The notes: generated by a model not told the origin, from the sequence alone. A stretch of DNA of 64,000 bases from Paracoccus nototheniae (GCF_004335005.1 NZ_RQRT01000004.1:62001-126000); one strand, 5' to 3'. Counted from the first letter of the stretch, positions 19,442 through 30,609 are shown. Program-made: numbers and translations.

Positions 19442-20479
19442 TCAGCGGTTCTGGTAAAGGGACGCCTCGCCTGTGCCCATCAGGCCAAGGTCCACCAGCT
19501 GCTGCCAGCCCTGAAAACGCAGGGATTGCGGCCCCCTCAGCACCGGACCCGCCGCGACGGCGCGGTGATAATGGGCATAAGCCGCGGGGTCTGCGAAATG
19601 CTGGCGGCGGGTCAATTCTTCGTGCGATTTGGCGACGATGTCGGGCAGGAACTTGCCATGCAGCAATGCGCCCGACAGGCGCGGATCGCCCGGCCCGTCA
19701 TAAAGATCGTTCAGCCGCGGCGGCAGCATCGAATGGGTCGAATTGACATAGGCCTGCCGCCAGGACCAGCGGATCAGCGGCAGCTTGTTCACGGTCGGCG
19801 CGCGGTCGGGTTCGCCGGCAAAGAACACCCGGTCGCGCACCCCGCCCTGCAGCCACAGGTTGCGCTTGGGCAGGACGCGGCGGGCCCGCCACGGACCCGG
19901 ATCGAACCATGGCAGACGCTCGGTCAGGGCCGCCCCCTCGGGCGCGTCCGCCGTGCCAAGCGGACCCGAGGGGTACAGGTCCAGCATCACCGCCCCCATC
20001 CCCGGCTGTCCGATCCGGTCCAGATGGGCCACAAGATCGGGCAGGGGTCTGGTGTCGTGCCGGGGATAGATCAACAGTTCGTCCGCATCGACGGTCAGGC
20101 ACCAATGCCCGTGCCCGTGCCGCATCAGCAGCGCGCCGGCCCAGTCCAGCCCGAAACGCGCCGCGCGATAGCTGGCGCCGCAGCGCCACAGCGACACATC
20201 CGGCTGATCCGCCAGATAGCGGTCCGAGCCGTCATCGCTGTCATTGTCCACGATCAGGAATTGCGCGACGCCAAGGCGGCGATAATGGTCCAGAAACCCC
20301 GGCAGATGCGCGATTTCGTTACGCAGGGTGGTGACGGCCAGCACGTCGCCGGGGCGGATGGTCGCCGTGCGGTCCATCACCGGGCGCAGCACATGGCGGG
20401 CGCGGATCGCCCGCCAGATCAGTTCACGGCGTTTCCAGCGCAGGCGATAGGCCTGCCACGCCGCCAAAAGGCGGCTCAC
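19442..20479 (-). CDS. Glyco_tranf_2_4 family glycosyltransferase (copy 2)
   Basis: The 345-residue protein has VTTLRNEIAHLPGFLDHYRRLGV, IVDNDSDDGSDRYL and CLTVDADELLIYPRHDT, aligning along its whole length with the copy at 18331-19410. The shared tail motifs LWLQGGVRDRVFF and NSTHSMLPPRLN support tandem duplication followed by divergence. The start overlaps the galE stop (ATGA), so it is co-translated with galE, and it lies 31 bases from copy 1. The region is one leftward operon from galU to the sulfotransferase. Confidence 0.75.
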   Translation of the reverse strand: MSRLLAAWQAYRLRWKRRELIWRAIRARHVLRPVMDRTATIRPGDVLAVTTLRNEIAHLPGFLDHYRRLGVAQFLIVDNDSDDGSDRYLADQPDVSLWRCGASYRAARFGLDWAGALLMRHGHGHWCLTVDADELLIYPRHDTRPLPDLVAHLDRIGQPGMGAVMLDLYPSGPLGTADAPEGAALTERLPWFDPGPWRARRVLPKRNLWLQGGVRDRVFFAGEPDRAPTVNKLPLIRWSWRQAYVNSTHSMLPPRLNDLYDGPGDPRLSGALLHGKFLPDIVAKSHEELTRRQHFADPAAYAHYHRAVAAGPVLRGPQSLRFQGWQQLVDLGLMGTGEASLYQNR

Positions 20480-21462
20480 CGCTGATAATCGCCCGACTGA
20501 TGCCAGCGCCAGGCATCCGCGATCATCTGTTTCATGGTCGAGCGATCAGGGGTCCAGCCCAGATCCGTCTTGGCGCGCTTGCTGCCGCAGACCAGCTTGA
20601 CGGCATCGCCGCCGCGCCGGGGCCCATCGACCATCGGCACCTGCCGGTTGGTCACATGGCGCGTCGCGTCCACGACCTCGCGGACCGAAAATCCGTCACC
20701 GGTTCCCAAACAGAACACCCGGCTGCCCTTGCCCGCCTGCAGCCATTCCAGCCCCTTCACATGCGCATCGACCAGATCCATCACATGGACATAGTCGCGG
20801 ATGCAGGTGCCGTCCTCGGTCGGGTAATCGGTGCCGTGGATGGTCAGCGCCGCGCGCTTTCCGTCCACCGCATCCAGAATCAGCGGGATCAGATGCGTCT
20901 CGGGGCGGTGGAATTCACCCACCTCGCCATCGGGATCGGCGCCCGCGACGTTGAAATAGCGGAAGATGACGTGGCGCAGCCCGTGGGCGGCCTCGAAATC
21001 GACCAGAATATCCTCGATCGCGCGTTTCGAGGCGCCATAGGCGTTCAGGGGCGCCTGCGGGGTATCCTCGTCCAAGACCTCGCCGTCGCGGTCGCCATAG
21101 GTCGCGCAGGTCGAACTGAAGACGAAATCCAGACAGCCCGCGGCGACCGCCGCCTCGATCAGGTTCAGCGAACCCGCGACGTTGTTGCGCCAGTACTTGC
21201 CGGGCTCGGCCATCGCCTCGCCCACCTGGGACAGGGCCGCGAAATGCAGCACGGCGACCGGCTGATGTTCGGCAAAAGCCGCGTCCAGCGCCGCGCGGTC
21301 CATCAGGTCGGCTTCGACCACCGGACCGAACTTGACCGCATCGCGCCAACCGGTCGAAAAATTGTCCAGCGTGACCGGGGTGAACCCGGCCGCCGCCAAT
21401 GCCTTGCACGCGTGCGAGCCGATATAGCCCGCACCCCCCGTCACCAATACATTGCCCGACAT
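20476..21462 (-). CDS. galE: UDP-glucose 4-epimerase
   Basis: This interconverts UDP-glucose and UDP-galactose. The 328-residue short-chain dehydrogenase carries VTGGAGYIGSH at the N-terminus, FSSTCATYGD, the catalytic Tyr-Lys in YGASKRAIE, and YFNVAGADPDGEVGE, all typical of GalE. It follows galU by 3 bases, so the two make UDP-galactose in sequence for Glf and galactosyl transfer. Length is normal. Confidence 0.95.
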   Translation of the reverse strand: MSGNVLVTGGAGYIGSHACKALAAAGFTPVTLDNFSTGWRDAVKFGPVVEADLMDRAALDAAFAEHQPVAVLHFAALSQVGEAMAEPGKYWRNNVAGSLNLIEAAVAAGCLDFVFSSTCATYGDRDGEVLDEDTPQAPLNAYGASKRAIEDILVDFEAAHGLRHVIFRYFNVAGADPDGEVGEFHRPETHLIPLILDAVDGKRAALTIHGTDYPTEDGTCIRDYVHVMDLVDAHVKGLEWLQAGKGSRVFCLGTGDGFSVREVVDATRHVTNRQVPMVDGPRRGGDAVKLVCGSKRAKTDLGWTPDRSTMKQMIADAWRWHQSGDYQR

Positions 21463-21465
21463 GAC

Positions 21466-22362
21466 TTACTCGGCAGCCCGGCGCATCGCCGTGACCTGAT
21501 GCAGGTATTCGACGAACTCGTCCTTGAGCTCCTCGCGCTCCAGCCCGAAAGCCACGGTCGCCTGCAGGAAGCCCGCCTTGGAACCGCAGTCGAAGCGCTG
21601 GCCCCGGAACCGCAGGCCGAACACGTCGCGCCCGGCTTCGATTTCCTCGGCGATGGCGTCGGTCAGCTGGATCTCGCCGCCCGCGCCCTGCTTGAGCTTG
21701 TTGAGGTTGGTCATCACGGTGGGTGCCAGAATATAGCGCCCGATCACCGCCAGGTTCGAAGGCTGCGTGCCCTTGGCCGGTTTTTCGACCATGCCCTTGG
21801 CGCGGACGATGGCGCCCATGTCTTCGGCAATGTCCAGAACGCCGTAGGAGGACGCCTTGTCCGCCGCCACTTCCATGGTCGCGACCATGCTGCCGCCGGT
21901 CTCGTCATAGGCTTCGATCATCTGCTGCAGGCAGGGCGGTTCGCCCTGAATGACGTCATCGGTCAGGACGACGGCAAAGGGCTCGTCATCCGACAGCAGG
22001 CGGCGGGCGCACCAGACCGCATGACCCAGACCAAGCGCCTTGTGCTGGCGGATATAGGCGATGGCGCCCGATTCCATGTTCGTCGCGCGCAGGATCTCCA
22101 GCAATTCGGTCTTGCCGGATTTCTTCAGGCTGGATTCCAGCTCATGCGCGTGGTCGAAATAATCCTCGAGCGCCCCCTTGCCGCGCGAGGTCACAAAGAT
22201 GAATTCCTTGATCCCGGCGGCGCGGGCCTCGTCGATCGCGTATTGGATCAGCGGCTTGTCGACCAGCGACAGCATTTCCTTGGGGATGCTTTTCGTGGTG
22301 GGAAGGAAACGCGTTCCCAAGCCCGCAACGGGGAAAATGGCTTTTGTGACCTTGCGACCCAT
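21466..22362 (-). CDS. galU: UTP-glucose-1-phosphate uridylyltransferase
   Basis: This makes UDP-glucose from glucose-1-phosphate and UTP. The 298-residue protein has AIFPVAGLGTRFLPTTKSIPKEMLSLVDKP split across the usual nucleotidyltransferase signature, VLTDDVIQGEPPCL with the metal-binding Asp, and VEKPAKGTQPSNLAVIGRY, diagnostic of GalU. It heads a leftward operon with galE and the glycosyltransferases. A perfect -10 hexamer lies about 130 bases upstream. Confidence 0.95.
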   Translation of the reverse strand: MGRKVTKAIFPVAGLGTRFLPTTKSIPKEMLSLVDKPLIQYAIDEARAAGIKEFIFVTSRGKGALEDYFDHAHELESSLKKSGKTELLEILRATNMESGAIAYIRQHKALGLGHAVWCARRLLSDDEPFAVVLTDDVIQGEPPCLQQMIEAYDETGGSMVATMEVAADKASSYGVLDIAEDMGAIVRAKGMVEKPAKGTQPSNLAVIGRYILAPTVMTNLNKLKQGAGGEIQLTDAIAEEIEAGRDVFGLRFRGQRFDCGSKAGFLQATVAFGLEREELKDEFVEYLHQVTAMRRAAE

Positions 22363-22488
22363 GTCGGATACCTCTGGTGGTTCGGCGGGACATTTCCCGC
22401 CATATTGGCGCCGATACCTTCATGTATCGGCCAAGACTTCAACTGCAGGTTATTCATTGGGCAGTTTGCCGCCAAGACATTCCGTTGA

Positions 22489-22494
22489 ATTATA
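22489..22494 (-). promoter_or_regulatory. -10 element TATAAT upstream of galU
   Basis: On the minus strand a perfect TATAAT lies in an AT-rich stretch of the 173-base gap between kdsB and galU. The -35 is weak, with no good TTGACA at 16-18 bases. It would give a leader of about 120 bases before galU. Confidence 0.35.
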
Positions 22495-22535
22495 CAAATA
22501 TTTCATATCGGACCTGTCTTAAGATGCAGGAAAGA

Positions 22536-23336
22536 TCAATTCATCCGCATTTCGGCCATCATCGCTTCAAGGCGCGGAACGTCCTCGGGATTGTTCAGTT
22601 CCCAGAACTGCCTGCCGCGGGCCTCGACCTCGACGCACAGGACATGGCGACCGCGTTCCAGAAAGCGCAGCTGTTCCAGACCTTCCAGCCGTTCCAGCAA
22701 GCCTTCCGGCCAGCCGGAATATTCGTCCAGCGCCTCGGGGCGATAGGCATAGACGCCGACGTGATGAAAAACCGGGCTGGGTGCATCATCGGCGATCTGT
22801 CCCGGCACGAAGGGCACCACCTCTTTCGAGAAGTACATCGCCCGCCCGTCATGGCCAAAGACCGCTGTGGTACCGCCGACCCGGCCCGCATGGCGATCGG
22901 CAATCAGATCGGCGCGCATCCGGCCCGTGCATCGCAGGACCGGCGTGGCCACCTGCGCGCAGGGCGCGGCCCGCAGCCCCGCGACCAGATCGGTGACGAA
23001 CCAGGCGGGGGTCAGCGGTGCGTCACCCTGCAGATTCACCACGATCTCGGGGGTGGTGGACAGGGCCGCAACGGTCTCGGCGCAGCGTTCGGTGCCGTTG
23101 CGGCAATCGGGGCTGGTCATCGCCACCTCGGCCCCGAACGCTGCCGCGTGGTCGCGGATGCGGTCGTCATCGGTCGCCACGATCACCCGGTCGATACCGG
23201 GCACCGACATGGCCGCGTCCCAGCTGCGCCGGATCAGGCTGCGGGCCTGCCCATCGGCACCCCGCAATTCGACCAGCGGTTTGCCGGGATAGCGCGTCGA
23301 CGCGAACCGCGCCGGAATGACGATGACGACCGACAT
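22536..23336 (-). CDS. kdsB: 3-deoxy-manno-octulosonate cytidylyltransferase
   Basis: This activates Kdo as CMP-Kdo for lipid A-core or for the poly-Kdo linker of exported capsules. The 266-residue protein has VVIVIPARFASTRYPGKPL, VATDDDRI, CRNGTERCAE and VVNLQGDAPL with the metal-binding Asp, and a late NNPEDVPRLEAMMAE. It is slightly longer than enteric KdsB, and GDAPL replaces the usual GDEPL, so a family member with a different sugar is possible. It starts one base after the cysQ stop. Confidence 0.85.
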   Translation of the reverse strand: MSVVIVIPARFASTRYPGKPLVELRGADGQARSLIRRSWDAAMSVPGIDRVIVATDDDRIRDHAAAFGAEVAMTSPDCRNGTERCAETVAALSTTPEIVVNLQGDAPLTPAWFVTDLVAGLRAAPCAQVATPVLRCTGRMRADLIADRHAGRVGGTTAVFGHDGRAMYFSKEVVPFVPGQIADDAPSPVFHHVGVYAYRPEALDEYSGWPEGLLERLEGLEQLRFLERGRHVLCVEVEARGRQFWELNNPEDVPRLEAMMAEMRMN

Positions 23337-23337
23337 C

Positions 23338-24135
23338 CTATTCCTTCACCAACAGCACGCCGGGGGCATAGGCGATGAAGAACGGGTTTTCGAAGCCCGG
23401 CTTGCCATAGGCCAGCTTGGTGTGGTCGTCGAACCGCACGACCTCTCCTCCGGCGCCGCGCAGGACGGCATCGCCTGCCGCCGTGTCCCATTCCATCGTG
23501 CGGCCAAGGCGCGGATACAGATCCGCCTCTCCGGTGGCGACCAGACAGAATTTCAACGAGCTGCCGGCGCTGGTCATGTCGCGCACGCCATATTTCTCGA
23601 TATAGGCGTCGGTTGCCGCATCGCGATGCGATTTCGAGGCGACGACCATCAGCGCGCGGTTGTCGGGGGTCGCGTTGACGCCGATCGGCGCGATCTCTCC
23701 GGGGGTGTCGCCGAAGGGCCCCTGCTCTTCGACCGAGCGGCCGTCGGCGGTGGTATAGAACAGCCGACCCTTGGCCGGGGCATAGACGACGCCGCGCACC
23801 GGGATGCCATCTTCGACATAGGCGATGTTGACCGTGAAATCGCCGCGCCGCTGCACGAATTCCTTGGTCCCGTCCAGCGGATCGACGATCAGGAAGGTGC
23901 GCAGGGTCTGGGTATGGGTGTCGGACTGTTCCTCGGTCACAAGCGCGACATCGGGAAAGGCCTCGCGCAGACCGGCCGAGATCAGCGCATCGGCAGCCTC
24001 ATCCGCAGCGGTGACAGGCGAATCGTCTGATTTCGAACGGATGTCGAAATCGTCGGCCTGATAGATCTGCATGATCTTTTCGCCTGCCTGCAGGGCAAGG
24101 CGTCGCATCTCGGTGGTCAATCGGTCAAATTGCAT
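23338..24135 (-). CDS. cysQ: 3'(2'),5'-bisphosphate nucleotidase
   Basis: This hydrolyses PAP, the by-product left after PAPS-dependent sulfation, to AMP. The 265-residue protein shows the inositol-monophosphatase-family metal sites: SDDSPVTAADEAAD, TEEQSD, DPLDGTKEFVQRRGDFTVNI and MEWDTAAGDAVLRGAGG. The start at 24135 has AGGAA upstream. In a region with two multidomain sulfotransferase genes, a PAP-removing enzyme makes biochemical sense. It is in one transcript with kdsB. Confidence 0.93.
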   Translation of the reverse strand: MQFDRLTTEMRRLALQAGEKIMQIYQADDFDIRSKSDDSPVTAADEAADALISAGLREAFPDVALVTEEQSDTHTQTLRTFLIVDPLDGTKEFVQRRGDFTVNIAYVEDGIPVRGVVYAPAKGRLFYTTADGRSVEEQGPFGDTPGEIAPIGVNATPDNRALMVVASKSHRDAATDAYIEKYGVRDMTSAGSSLKFCLVATGEADLYPRLGRTMEWDTAAGDAVLRGAGGEVVRFDDHTKLAYGKPGFENPFFIAYAPGVLLVKE

Positions 24136-24308
24136 CGGTTTTCCTTTCCCTGCAGGGGGCCGGTGCCCGCTGCCGGATTGTGCGGGGGTCCGGCCCCTCT
24201 TATGATGCGGCCAAGGGTCATGGGCAAGCGTCCGGAGATGAACTGCCGCGTTCCTTGGCAGCTTTGCCCATCCATGACCGCCTCGTTCCAAGATGGAGAG
24301 CGCAAAAC

Positions 24309-25130
24309 GTGTTCAAGCAGCGCCAGACGAACAACCTGTTTCAGGCCGCCTTCAAGACGCTGGCGCTGATCTATCACCAAAGCGTCTACAATCTGCGGAC
24401 CACGCATCGGAATGCGGTGATCGGGTTGCTTCTGACCATCATGCAAAGCGCCCTGATGGTGATCTTGCTAATGACTCTGTATCTGCTGGTGGGGATCCGG
24501 GGATCGCCGATCCGGGGCGATTTCATGCTGTTCGTGATGTCGGGCATCTTCTTGTTCATGACGCATGTGCAGACCGCCTCGGCGGTGTCCAGCAGCCATT
24601 CGGTGTCGGCGGGCATCGTCAAGCACGAGCCCCTGAACGCGGCGATCCTGATCTCGGGCGCGGCGCTTGCGGTCCTGTATCGCCAGACCCTCAGCTGCAT
24701 CGTGATCCTGTCGGTCTATCACCTGACCTTCGAACAGATCACCATTGAGGACCCCGTCGGGGCGGGGATGCTGTATCTGCTGGCGTGGTTTTCGGGCTGC
24801 TGCGTCGGGCTGGTGTTTCTGGGCATTCGTCCATGGTCGCCGCAGGCGTCGACGATGATCACGAACATCTATCAGCGGATCAACATGATCGCGTCCGGCA
24901 AGATGTTCGTCGCCAATGCGATGCCCGGTTTCCTGCTGCCGTGGTTTTCGTGGAACCCGCTGTTTCACCTGATCGATCAGACCCGGGGATACATCTTCAT
25001 CAACTATTCCCCGCACCGGACCGATCTGCTTTACCCGCTGTGGATCTCTATCGGGGCGCTGATGATCGGGCTGCTGATCAACTTTACCACGCGCAAATAC
25101 GAATCCGTCAGCTGGAGCGCCGGGCAATAG
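24309..25130 (+). CDS. Capsule-type ABC exporter permease (KpsM-like)
   Basis: The 273-residue membrane protein has about six hydrophobic segments, including VIGLLLTIMQSALMVILLMTL and LYPLWISIGALMIGLLINF. It shows motifs of polysaccharide ABC-2 permeases such as YNLRTTHRNAVIG and WNPLFHLIDQTRGYIF. I chose the GTG at 24309, which has GGAGAG upstream and gives a KpsM-like N-terminus. No ATP-binding partner is in this window, so a KpsT-like subunit must lie elsewhere. Its proximity to kdsB fits poly-Kdo-linked capsule export. Confidence 0.75.
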   Translation: MFKQRQTNNLFQAAFKTLALIYHQSVYNLRTTHRNAVIGLLLTIMQSALMVILLMTLYLLVGIRGSPIRGDFMLFVMSGIFLFMTHVQTASAVSSSHSVSAGIVKHEPLNAAILISGAALAVLYRQTLSCIVILSVYHLTFEQITIEDPVGAGMLYLLAWFSGCCVGLVFLGIRPWSPQASTMITNIYQRINMIASGKMFVANAMPGFLLPWFSWNPLFHLIDQTRGYIFINYSPHRTDLLYPLWISIGALMIGLLINFTTRKYESVSWSAGQ

Positions 25131-25194
25131 GGCGGGCTGTGCCCCTTGCCTGCCCATCAAGGCCGAAAAGCGCGGATTTTGAACGGTAGCAGTG

Positions 25195-25223
25195 CTTGCG
25201 GGCCTGAATTGCATCCCTATATA
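25195..25223 (+). promoter_or_regulatory. Heat-shock (sigma-32) type promoter of dnaK
   Basis: CTTGCGG (25195-25201) followed after 13 bases by CCCTATATA (25215-25223) matches the RpoH consensus form CTTGAAA-N13-15-CCCCATNT well. It lies about 110 bases before the dnaK start, so transcripts would carry a leader of roughly 100 bases. This is what is expected for dnaK regulation in alphaproteobacteria. Confidence 0.6.
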
Positions 25224-25335
25224 CACCCCCGAAGCGGTCCGGCGGCGCCGGGCCAGATTCAAGCAAGGGATCGGGCCGCGGGGGCCGAAACGGACCCGAA
25301 GCCACGAATATCGCCGCAAGAAAGGTTATAGATAC

Positions 25336-27252
<1,917 letters not shown>

Positions 27253-27275
27253 TCAGAGCCGCTGACCGGAAAAAG

Positions 27276-27298
27276 GGCCGGCCCATCGCGGGCCGGCC
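27276..27298 (+). terminator. GC-rich hairpin between dnaK and dnaJ
   Basis: Perfect 9-base arms GGCCGGCCC (27276-27284) and GGGCCGGCC (27290-27298) enclose a 5-base loop. Only a weak T-rich stretch follows, so this is probably a partial terminator or a processing/stability hairpin that lowers dnaJ expression relative to dnaK. Confidence 0.55.
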
Positions 27299-27329
27299 TG
27301 ATTTCTGGACCAGCTGAACAGGATGACAC

Positions 27330-28496
27330 ATGAGCAAGCGGTGCTATTACGAGGTGCTCGGGGTCACGCGCGGGGCCGGGCCGGACGAGATCAAGAAGGC
27401 CTACCGCACCAAGGCCAAAGAGCTGCATCCCGACCGCAATCAGGGTGATGCGACTGCCGAATCGCGCTTCAAGGAAGTGAACGAGGCTTATGACTGCCTC
27501 AAGGACGACCAGAAAAAATCGGCCTATGACCGCTTTGGTCATGCCGCTTTCGAAGGTGGCATGGGCGGCGGCGGTGGCGCGCGGGGCGGGCATCCGGGCG
27601 ATTTCGGCGCAGCCTTCGCCGATGTGTTCGAGGATCTGTTCGGCGACATGATGGGTCGCCGCGGCGCTGCCGGTGGCGGCGGACGGACGCGGGCGCAGCG
27701 CGGGCAGGATCTGCGCTATAACCTGCGGGTCTCGCTGGAAGACGCCTATGCCGGGGTGCAAAAGCCTATCAACGTGCGCGGCTCGGTCTCTTGCGAGGCC
27801 TGCAATGGCACGGGCGCCGAGGGTGCGACCCAGCCCGCCGGTTGTCCGACCTGTGCAGGTATGGGCAAGGTCCGCGCGCAACAGGGGTTCTTCACCGTTG
27901 AACGGACCTGTCCGACCTGTGGCGGCGCGGGCCAGATCGTCAAGAATCCCTGCAAGGTCTGCCATGGCGCGGGCCGCACCGAACATGACCGTGCCCTGTC
28001 CGTGAACATCCCGGCCGGGGTCGAGACCGGCACACGCATCCGTCTGGCCGGAGAGGGCGAGGCGGGCCTGCGTGGCGGGCCGACCGGCGATCTGTACATC
28101 TTTGTCGAGGTTCAGGAACACGCGATCTTCCTGCGCGACGGCAAGATGCTGGCCTGTCAGGTGCCGGTCAGCATGGCGACCGCCGCCCTTGGCGGAGAGG
28201 TCGAGGTGCCGACGATCGACGGCGGCCGCGCCCGCGTGAAGGTGCAGGCCGGCAGCCAGACCGGCCGCCAGATGCGCCTGCGCGGCAAGGGCATGCCGCC
28301 GTTGCGCCACGGCCCCGGTGCGGGCGGCGATTTCGGCGACATGCTGATCGAACTGACGGTCGAGACGCCCGTCAACCTGACCCCGCGCCAGCGCGATCTG
28401 CTGCGCGAATTCGAGGCGGTCAAGGCCGATAACAGCCCGCAATCAGACAGCTTTTTCGACAAGGTGAAAAGCTTTTGGGACGGGATGACGCGCTGA
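27330..28496 (+). CDS. dnaJ: Chaperone protein DnaJ (Hsp40)
   Basis: The 388-residue co-chaperone has an N-terminal J domain with the HPD motif ([11 protein letters not shown]) and a Gly-rich G/F region (about 75-110). It has four CxxCxGxG-type zinc repeats ([32 protein letters not shown]) and the C-terminal client-binding domains. It stimulates DnaK ATPase. It lies 77 bases after dnaK. Confidence 0.97.
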   Translation: MSKRCYYEVLGVTRGAGPDEIKKAYRTKAKELHPDRNQGDATAESRFKEVNEAYDCLKDDQKKSAYDRFGHAAFEGGMGGGGGARGGHPGDFGAAFADVFEDLFGDMMGRRGAAGGGGRTRAQRGQDLRYNLRVSLEDAYAGVQKPINVRGSVSCEACNGTGAEGATQPAGCPTCAGMGKVRAQQGFFTVERTCPTCGGAGQIVKNPCKVCHGAGRTEHDRALSVNIPAGVETGTRIRLAGEGEAGLRGGPTGDLYIFVEVQEHAIFLRDGKMLACQVPVSMATAALGGEVEVPTIDGGRARVKVQAGSQTGRQMRLRGKGMPPLRHGPGAGGDFGDMLIELTVETPVNLTPRQRDLLREFEAVKADNSPQSDSFFDKVKSFWDGMTR

Positions 28497-28542
28497 GGCG
28501 GTCTTAACCCTTTCTTCAGGGATTCGGGATCATGCTGCTGGC

Positions 28543-29211
28543 ATGGACCCGAATCGATCTTTCCGCGAAATGCCCCTGCCATTGTTTGCCCCTGCGGCGG
28601 ACGATGCGGTCGTGGCGCCGCCCGCCCCGGGCAAGGCCGCGCCTTCGTATCTGGCCGATCATCGCGCCCGGCTGCGCGAACGGTTCCTGCAAGGTGGTGC
28701 CGGGGCAATGCCCGATTACGAATTGCTGGAGCTGGTGCTGTTCCGCGCCATCCCGCGTCAGGATGTGAAACCGCTGGCGCGGCTGCTGATCGAAACCTTC
28801 GGCGATTTCAACCGTGTGGTGACCGCCCCGCCCGCCAGGTTGCAGGCCGTGCCCGGCGTGGGGCCCGCCGTCATCGTGGAACTGAAGATCGTCGAGGCTT
28901 CGGCGCAGCGTCTGGCCCGCGCGCGCATCATGCACCGCCCGGTGCTGTCCAGCTGGCAATCGCTGCTGGATTACTGCCACACCGCCATGGCGCATCGCGA
29001 GATCGAACAGTTCCGCGTGCTGTATCTGGATCGCAAAAACGTCCTGATCGCGGATGAGGAACTGGGCCGCGGCACGGTCGATCACGTCCCCGTCTATCCC
29101 CGAGAGATCATCCGCCGCGCGCTGGAGGTGAACGCCTCGGCGCTGATTTTGGTCCACAACCACCCCACTACCCCTATTTCGATCACGCTGGATCACGCTC
29201 AGTACCACTGA
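28543..29211 (+). pseudogene. radC: radC, 3' end replaced at element junction
   Basis: The 222-residue reading frame begins as normal RadC: SYLADHRARLRERFLQGG, MPDYELLELVLFRAIPRQDVKPLARLL, the helix-hairpin-helix VPGVGPAVIVELK, then the JAB/MPN domain with VLYLDRKNVLI and ALILVHNHP. The family continues HNHPSGDPTPS and about 40-50 further residues. Here the frame turns after HNHP into TTPISITLDHAQYH and stops. The catalytic domain is therefore truncated between its His motif and the downstream Asp. The break at about 29165 marks the left end of the integrated element; the missing 3' part should lie at its far end. Confidence 0.85.
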
Positions 29212-29221
29212 AACATCAATG

Positions 29222-29280
29222 ATTTGGCGGCTATTTGGCAATTGCGTACAGGGGGCGGTTACGGCATATTGGGGGCGGTT
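29222..29280. repeat. Direct repeats at the element end (possible recombinase/Xis binding sites)
   Basis: ATTTGGC occurs at 29222-29228 and 29233-29239, an 11-base spacing close to one helical turn. GGGGGCGGTT occurs at 29251-29260 and 29271-29280, a 20-base spacing close to two turns. They lie between the radC break and the integrase gene, where arm-type integrase or excisionase sites normally occur. The region is also visibly richer in A and T than the host sequence to the left. Confidence 0.45.
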
Positions 29281-29367
29281 GAAGGGGTAGAATACGGCTT
29301 TCCGCTCCCAGCAAACGATCCCCGTTTCTCCTCAACCGATCCCAGTTAGGGAAAGAGGAGGAATGCG

Positions 29368-30609
29368 ATGCCCAGCTTGACCGACACCGCGATTCGCCAC
29401 GCGCTGAAGCGCGTCGAAGCCAGCCAGAAGCAAGAAAACCTCGCCGACGGTGAAGGGCGAGGCACTGGCCGGCTCGTGCTCGTTCTGAAACCCATGCCCA
29501 AGCGCGTTACCGCTGACTGGATGGCCCAGCAGTGGCGCGACGGGAAGCGGACGAAGAAGAAGCTCGGCGCCTACCCGTCGATGTCGCTCGGACAAGCTCG
29601 CGAGGTCTTCAAGCGTGACTTTGCCGACGTGATCCAGAAGGGCCGAAGCATCAAGATCGCCACTGACACGCGACCCGGCACGGTCGCCGATCTGTTCGAG
29701 GGCTACGTCGCCTCGCTGAAGTCGGCCGGCAAACCGTCCTGGAAGGAAACCGAAAAGGGCCTGAACAAAATCGCCAACACCTTGGGACGCAATCGCCTCG
29801 CGCGGGAGATCGAGTCAGAGGAAGTCGTCGAATTGATCCGCCCCATCTATGAGCGCGGCGCGCGATCGATGGCGGACCATGTCCGGTGCTACATCCACGC
29901 CGCCTTCAGCTGGGGCATGAAATCGGACAACGACTACCGGAACGCCTCTCCCCGCCGTTTCCGCATTCCGTTCAATCCGGCTACCGGCATTCCGACCGAA
30001 CCCAAGGTCCAAGGCACGCGCTGGCTCAGCGAGGACGAGTTCGTGCAACTCTATCGCTGGCTGGAATGCCCAGACACGCCGGTTACGCCTTCCTATCTTC
30101 GCGCCGTCCAACTTCTCATGCTGACCGGCCAACGGGTCGAGGAAATCGCACGTCTTCACGTCGATCAATGGGAGGCCAAGGAGAAGATTATCGACTGGTC
30201 GAAGACCAAAAATCTTCAGCCGCACGCGGTCCCGGTGCCGTCGCTTGCCGCCGAACTGATCGAGTCGATCACGCCGAACGAGTTCGGATGGTACTTCCCC
30301 TCCGCGAAGGATCCTTCAAGGCCTGTGAGCCATGGGACGCTCTATAGCTTTGTCTGGCGCCAGCGGGACCGTGGCGTGATCCCGCACGCGACGAATCGCG
30401 ACCTCCGCCGGACGTTCAAGACTTTGGCTGGCAAGGCTGGAGTTCCGAAGGAAATCCGCGACCGCCTGCAGAACCACGCACTTCAGGACGTCAGCTCGAA
30501 GCACTACGACCGCTGGAACTACATGGCCGAGAAGCGCGCCGGCATGGCGAAGTGGGACAAGTTTGTCCGTGCCATGCTCGCCAAAAAGCTCATGAGGCTG
30601 GCGGCATGA
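29368..30609 (+). CDS. Tyrosine recombinase / integrase (P4-like)
   Basis: The 413-residue integrase has an N-terminal arm-binding region rich in Lys/Arg (about 35-100), a core-binding domain, and a catalytic domain with Arg256 in TGQRVEEIARLH, a Lys near 279-281, RDLRR at 344-348, His370 in LQNHAL and nucleophile Tyr380 in HYDRW. In the HxxR box the His is Arg (R344-x-x-R347), a variant seen in this subgroup. AGGAGGA lies 6 bases before the ATG. It is oriented away from the radC break, as is usual for island integrases next to attL. It presumably integrates the element into radC. Confidence 0.92.
   Translation: MPSLTDTAIRHALKRVEASQKQENLADGEGRGTGRLVLVLKPMPKRVTADWMAQQWRDGKRTKKKLGAYPSMSLGQAREVFKRDFADVIQKGRSIKIATDTRPGTVADLFEGYVASLKSAGKPSWKETEKGLNKIANTLGRNRLAREIESEEVVELIRPIYERGARSMADHVRCYIHAAFSWGMKSDNDYRNASPRRFRIPFNPATGIPTEPKVQGTRWLSEDEFVQLYRWLECPDTPVTPSYLRAVQLLMLTGQRVEEIARLHVDQWEAKEKIIDWSKTKNLQPHAVPVPSLAAELIESITPNEFGWYFPSAKDPSRPVSHGTLYSFVWRQRDRGVIPHATNRDLRRTFKTLAGKAGVPKEIRDRLQNHALQDVSSKHYDRWNYMAEKRAGMAKWDKFVRAMLAKKLMRLAA

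Noticed and set aside
20500-22488. 662-codon plus-strand open frame over galE and galU
   Set aside because: Shadow of two certain genes; low-complexity translation with many His, Gln and Arg.
28543-29211. RadC as a complete, element-encoded variant
   Set aside because: The N-terminus is the standard chromosomal type next to dnaJ, and the JAB domain stops just after HNHP, so truncation is the better explanation.
29160-29370. tRNA gene as integration target
   Set aside because: No cloverleaf-forming sequence at the junction; the interrupted gene is radC.
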